Source: Lactifluus volemus (Eukaryota; Basidiomycota; Agaricomycetes; Russulales; Russulaceae). From it: a stretch of 64,000 nt of DNA. Within the stretch, counting starts at the first letter, position 1, and every line of letters starts with the position of its first letter. The notes beneath the pieces are model-generated. The model was not told where the DNA came from. It made no database searches and saw nothing but the letters and a program-made list of their open reading frames with translations. Below are positions 61,201 to 64,000 of this stretch, piece by piece. The position numbers and the translations under genes were made by a program. The stretch lies in NCBI GenBank assembly GCA_022376515.1, contig WTXI01000062.1, positions 1 through 64,000 of the forward strand, given 5' to 3'.

Positions 61201-62950
61201 CCTCCTCAACCACGGTGCAGACGTGAATTCCCTTGACGGGTCCGTACAGTCCCCATTACACATAGCATCAGAAAGCGGACGTCGTGACCATGTGGAACTA
61301 TTACTCGAACACCACGCACTTGTCAATATACCGGACAAAGATCGATCAACCCCACTCTATCTTGCGTCGGAAAGAGGAGAGCTTGAGATCGTACAAGCAT
61401 TACTACGGCATGATGCAGATCCAGACTGTCATGACAACGACGGCTTGACCCCATTGCATGCAGCGTCGCAACGTGGATCTCTGGCTGTCATGCGGAAGCT
61501 ACTTGGCTACGGTGCAGATATGGATGTACAAAGCCATCGCCTTTGGACGTTACTGCACACTGCATCGTTTTTTGGGCATCTCAATGTCGTAGAATTTCTC
61601 ATCCAACACGGCGCAGCCGTAGACACGAAGACACGGGAGGGAGAGACTGCCTTATATCTTGCATGTTGCAGCGACGGGAGTTTCGAAGTTGCACGGTTCT
61701 TGATCGATCACGGTGCAGATCCCAATTCCCAGGACAACACTGGAGATTCCCCCTTCCATAAAGCATCAGTCTACGGGCATCTCGACATCCCCCGTTTACT
61801 ACTGGACCTTATACCAAACGTCGACGTTCGTGGCGAAAATCAATCGACGGCATTGATGCAGGCATCCTCCAACGGAATGCTCGAGGCTTCACGCTTCTTG
61901 ATCGAGAATGGTGCAGACGTGAACTCGAACGCTGCTGGTGACGAGGGCATGACTGCATCACACTATGCATCAGCCTCTGGACATTTCAATATTCTGCTAC
62001 TTTTGCTTGACAATGGCGCAGATATAAATGGCCAGACAGAACACCTCGAAACGCCACTGCATATCGCATCAGCGGCAGGGCACCTCCATGTTACCAAATT
62101 GCTGGTTGAGCGTGGTGCAGCTATTGATAAGCGGGGGGTGGATCAACAAACGCCATTGCACATGGCAGCTTATGGTGGAGAACTCGAGATCGCTCGTTTA
62201 CTAATCCGATGTGGCTCGAATCTGAACGCAGAAGGCAGCGACGGTCAGACGCCGTTGCATATAGCGGCTCTATTCGGGCATCTGGACATTGTGGAACTGT
62301 TACTGGAGTCGGGCGGAGATATCAACGTGAGGGATAACAACAACAAGACTCCCTTAGACCTGGCGCTTGAGAATAGGAAGCTCAATATTTCCAGGCTCCT
62401 TTCCGAGCGCATGGGAAGCGTAAATTCTCTGCGCTTGATTGAAGACGCAGATGCGCATAACAGAGATCAGGGGACTTCATTATTTCTCGCATCGGCATTG
62501 GAAAACCTTGATCTCTTACAGTTCTTAGTTGACGGCGGTGCGGATGTCAATGGGCGGGATGTATATGGCCGGTCACCCTTGAACATAGTCTCGAGATATG
62601 GATGGCTGGAAGGCGCCAAGTTTTTGGTCAAGCACGGATCCAACGTAAATTCCCGGGACAACGATGGATGGGCTCCATTGCATCGTGCATCACAATTCTA
62701 CCATTTCGATGTCGTCCAGATCTTGCTTGACCATGGAGCCGATGTGAATGCGAAAATGCAAAACCTTTGGACGTCGTTGCATTTCGCATCAGCTAAGGGT
62801 TACCATGAGATCGTCAGGTTGCTACTCGATCGAGGTGCAGATATCCGTGCTCTCAATGACGAAGGCCGGACACCAGCTCAAGAAGCATCACGAATTGGAC
62901 GGCGAGGGATTGTAAAGTTATTGTCAGAGTATGGTAGAGGTAGAAAGTAG
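58264..62950 (+). CDS. NLR6: Goodbye-NACHT-ankyrin STAND receptor (mosaic copy)
   Basis: Exons: 58264-58542, 58598-58648, 58704-58899, 58948-59100, 59157-59198, 59257-59298, 59356-59526, 59594-59618, 59670-60269, 60328-62950; 1393 aa. The N-terminal half is like NLR3 (short exon 2, LSPVVHVLHGFAGVLGPATS, VFCQLDTLRR, ETLDATYE), while the C-terminus (YGRGRK) and the 3' flank are like NLR4. Walker A is GIPGSGKS and Walker B YIIVDGLDE. The start MSSSTKISSS differs slightly from the MSSTTQISSS of the others. Ankyrin repeat 10 is two residues longer (SNAAGDEGMTASHYAS). No stop or frame break in any exon. Confidence 0.87.
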
Positions 62951-63884
62951 TACATTATCGAACAGGTATTATGATTGCTCTCCACGACTAAGTGTACCAC
63001 TTACTGACTCTTCACCTTTCATCGGATATAGTACAAACGCTTCAACTCCATATTTCGGGGATCCCCGCTCTTTACAGCTGATCCGTCGTCAAGCACTGGC
63101 AACTTGAAGTTTAGAGTCGAACGCTACAATATGTTGTGCAATTTCCCTCCCAAATTATATCATTCTTTCGTTCAATCGTAGAGCTAAAGCCTTGGGACAC
63201 AACTTCGAGCCTGAGCTTCTCACTCATCCGCAGCGTTCGATTTCCCACTGTACGTTGGAATGGGGGATAGAGGACAGGCGGAAAAGGAGAGGGAGACAGG
63301 CACGGAGTGGCTGAGGATGTAACTAGACCGCTGATGTAATGGTTGAACGACGACTCGAGTGGTAGGAGACGCCCTCCAATTGAACGTAATATGATTTGGT
63401 CTAGAAACGACGGCGTCGACACGGTATCACAGTAGCCTAGTACAAGCTTGAGTATCCCCTCATATCGATTATCTCGCTCGTCATCAGTTCCGGTTGTCAT
63501 GGGTAATAATACTCTCATTCGTTGTGGAAGGAGGAAGAAACATACAAGGGATGGAACAAAATGAGACTCGGAGGGAAACAGGTTGACACATCACATGATA
63601 TACAAACAGCACAATGCTGCCACCTGTTCAAGACTTCAAGTGTACAGTACTACTATACAATAATGAAGTTCGCGTCGAAGCACAGGCCTGGAGCGACCTT
63701 GCTAGGGCATGATCCGGTTGGCAAAACGTGTACCATCATTCCGTCGAAAAAAAGTAGTCCTCTATTAAAGCGAGCCAATTCGGCACCACATCCCCCCAAG
63801 TATCATCCATATCGACGGTGAAGGGTATGTATTATTGCGCAAATCTCCACAGACTTAAGTAGGTAGTTAGTTGCCATCTCCACC
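62951..63884 (+). other. NLR6 3' flank, no gene seen
   Basis: Similar to unit 4 over most of its length, but with an extra stretch of about 130 bp near 63257-63390 (GGAATGGGGGATAGAGGACAGG...) not seen in the other units. No supported gene. Confidence 0.4.
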
Positions 63885-64000
63885 CACCTAACATCGACGT
63901 TGTATCCCTCGGCGCAAATTTCCTCCCTGGTGAAGTCCTGCAGAATCGGCGCAACTCTTGCGGGATCCAACGACAAACATACCAGTACTCTAACATGTGT
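63885..64000 (-). pseudogene. GUP1-like remnant, unit 6 (cut by window end)
   Basis: Matches the last part of the GUP1 remnant of unit 1 (10010-10125), including the GAGGAAATTTGCGCC-type ending on the minus strand. Only the 3' tip is visible, so its state cannot be judged. Confidence 0.55.

Larger units (their letters stand above)
56346..64000. repeat. Tandem unit 6 (partial, no TF)
   Basis: Begins in the TF 3' flank at the equivalent of 2865 in unit 1 (CCCCTAT..CTCTGTTTTCC) and runs off the window inside the GUP1 remnant. The missing TF and the truncated GUP1 of unit 5 are explained by one deletion. Confidence 0.82.

Noticed and set aside
1..64000. CRISPR array, tRNA or rRNA genes, prokaryotic defence island
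   Set aside because: No short regularly spaced repeats, no tRNA-like cloverleaf or rRNA sequence was noticed, and the genes have spliceosomal introns.

Overview
The window looks like nuclear DNA of a filamentous fungus, most likely a basidiomycete of the Agaricomycetes type. The genes are split by many GT-AG introns of about 48-95 bp. The gene families seen are fungal: a C2H2 plus Zn2Cys6 transcription factor, a mitochondrial HSP10, Goodbye-NACHT-ankyrin STAND (NLR-like) receptors and a GUP1-like MBOAT acyltransferase. I see no prokaryotic operon structure, CRISPR array or RNA gene.

Almost the whole window is one tandem array of six diverged copies of a unit about 10.5-11 kb long. The ancestral order is TF(+), HSP10(+), NLR(+), GUP1 remnant(-). 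Approximate units: U1 138-11495, U2 11496-21850, U3 21851-34700, U4 34701-45770, U5 45771-56345, U6 56346 to the window end. U2 lacks the 5' half of its TF. U6 lacks its TF altogether, and U5 lacks the 5' half of its GUP1 remnant, because of deletion-type junctions.

The two housekeeping or regulatory genes are intact only in U1: the TF (138-2582, 714 aa, five exons) and HSP10 (3073-3591, 104 aa, four exons). Their copies in the other units are pseudogenes with lost start codons, stops or frameshifts. The GUP1 remnant is a pseudogene everywhere, and five copies share the same internal TAG, so it was already dead before the array expanded. In contrast, all six NLR genes can be spliced with the same ten-exon model into uninterrupted proteins of 1381-1484 aa. 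They keep Walker A and B motifs, and every length difference inside their coding sequence, except the C-terminal change in copy 2, is a multiple of three.

Mobile DNA has entered particular units: a 102-bp near-perfect hairpin element bounded by GT and AG inside the NLR3 coding sequence (intron-like), a 1.55-kb Helentron-type element with an unrecognised captured fragment upstream of NLR3, a short relative of it in U6, a 459-bp solo-LTR candidate that now encodes the end of NLR2, and a 283-bp insertion upstream of NLR2.

The likely biology is an expanding and diversifying cluster of intracellular immune-type receptors (fungal NLRs, as in heterokaryon or xenorecognition systems). The TF and HSP10 copies appear to be passengers. 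Function of the receptors is inferred from family membership and from the selection-like pattern; nothing here identifies a ligand.
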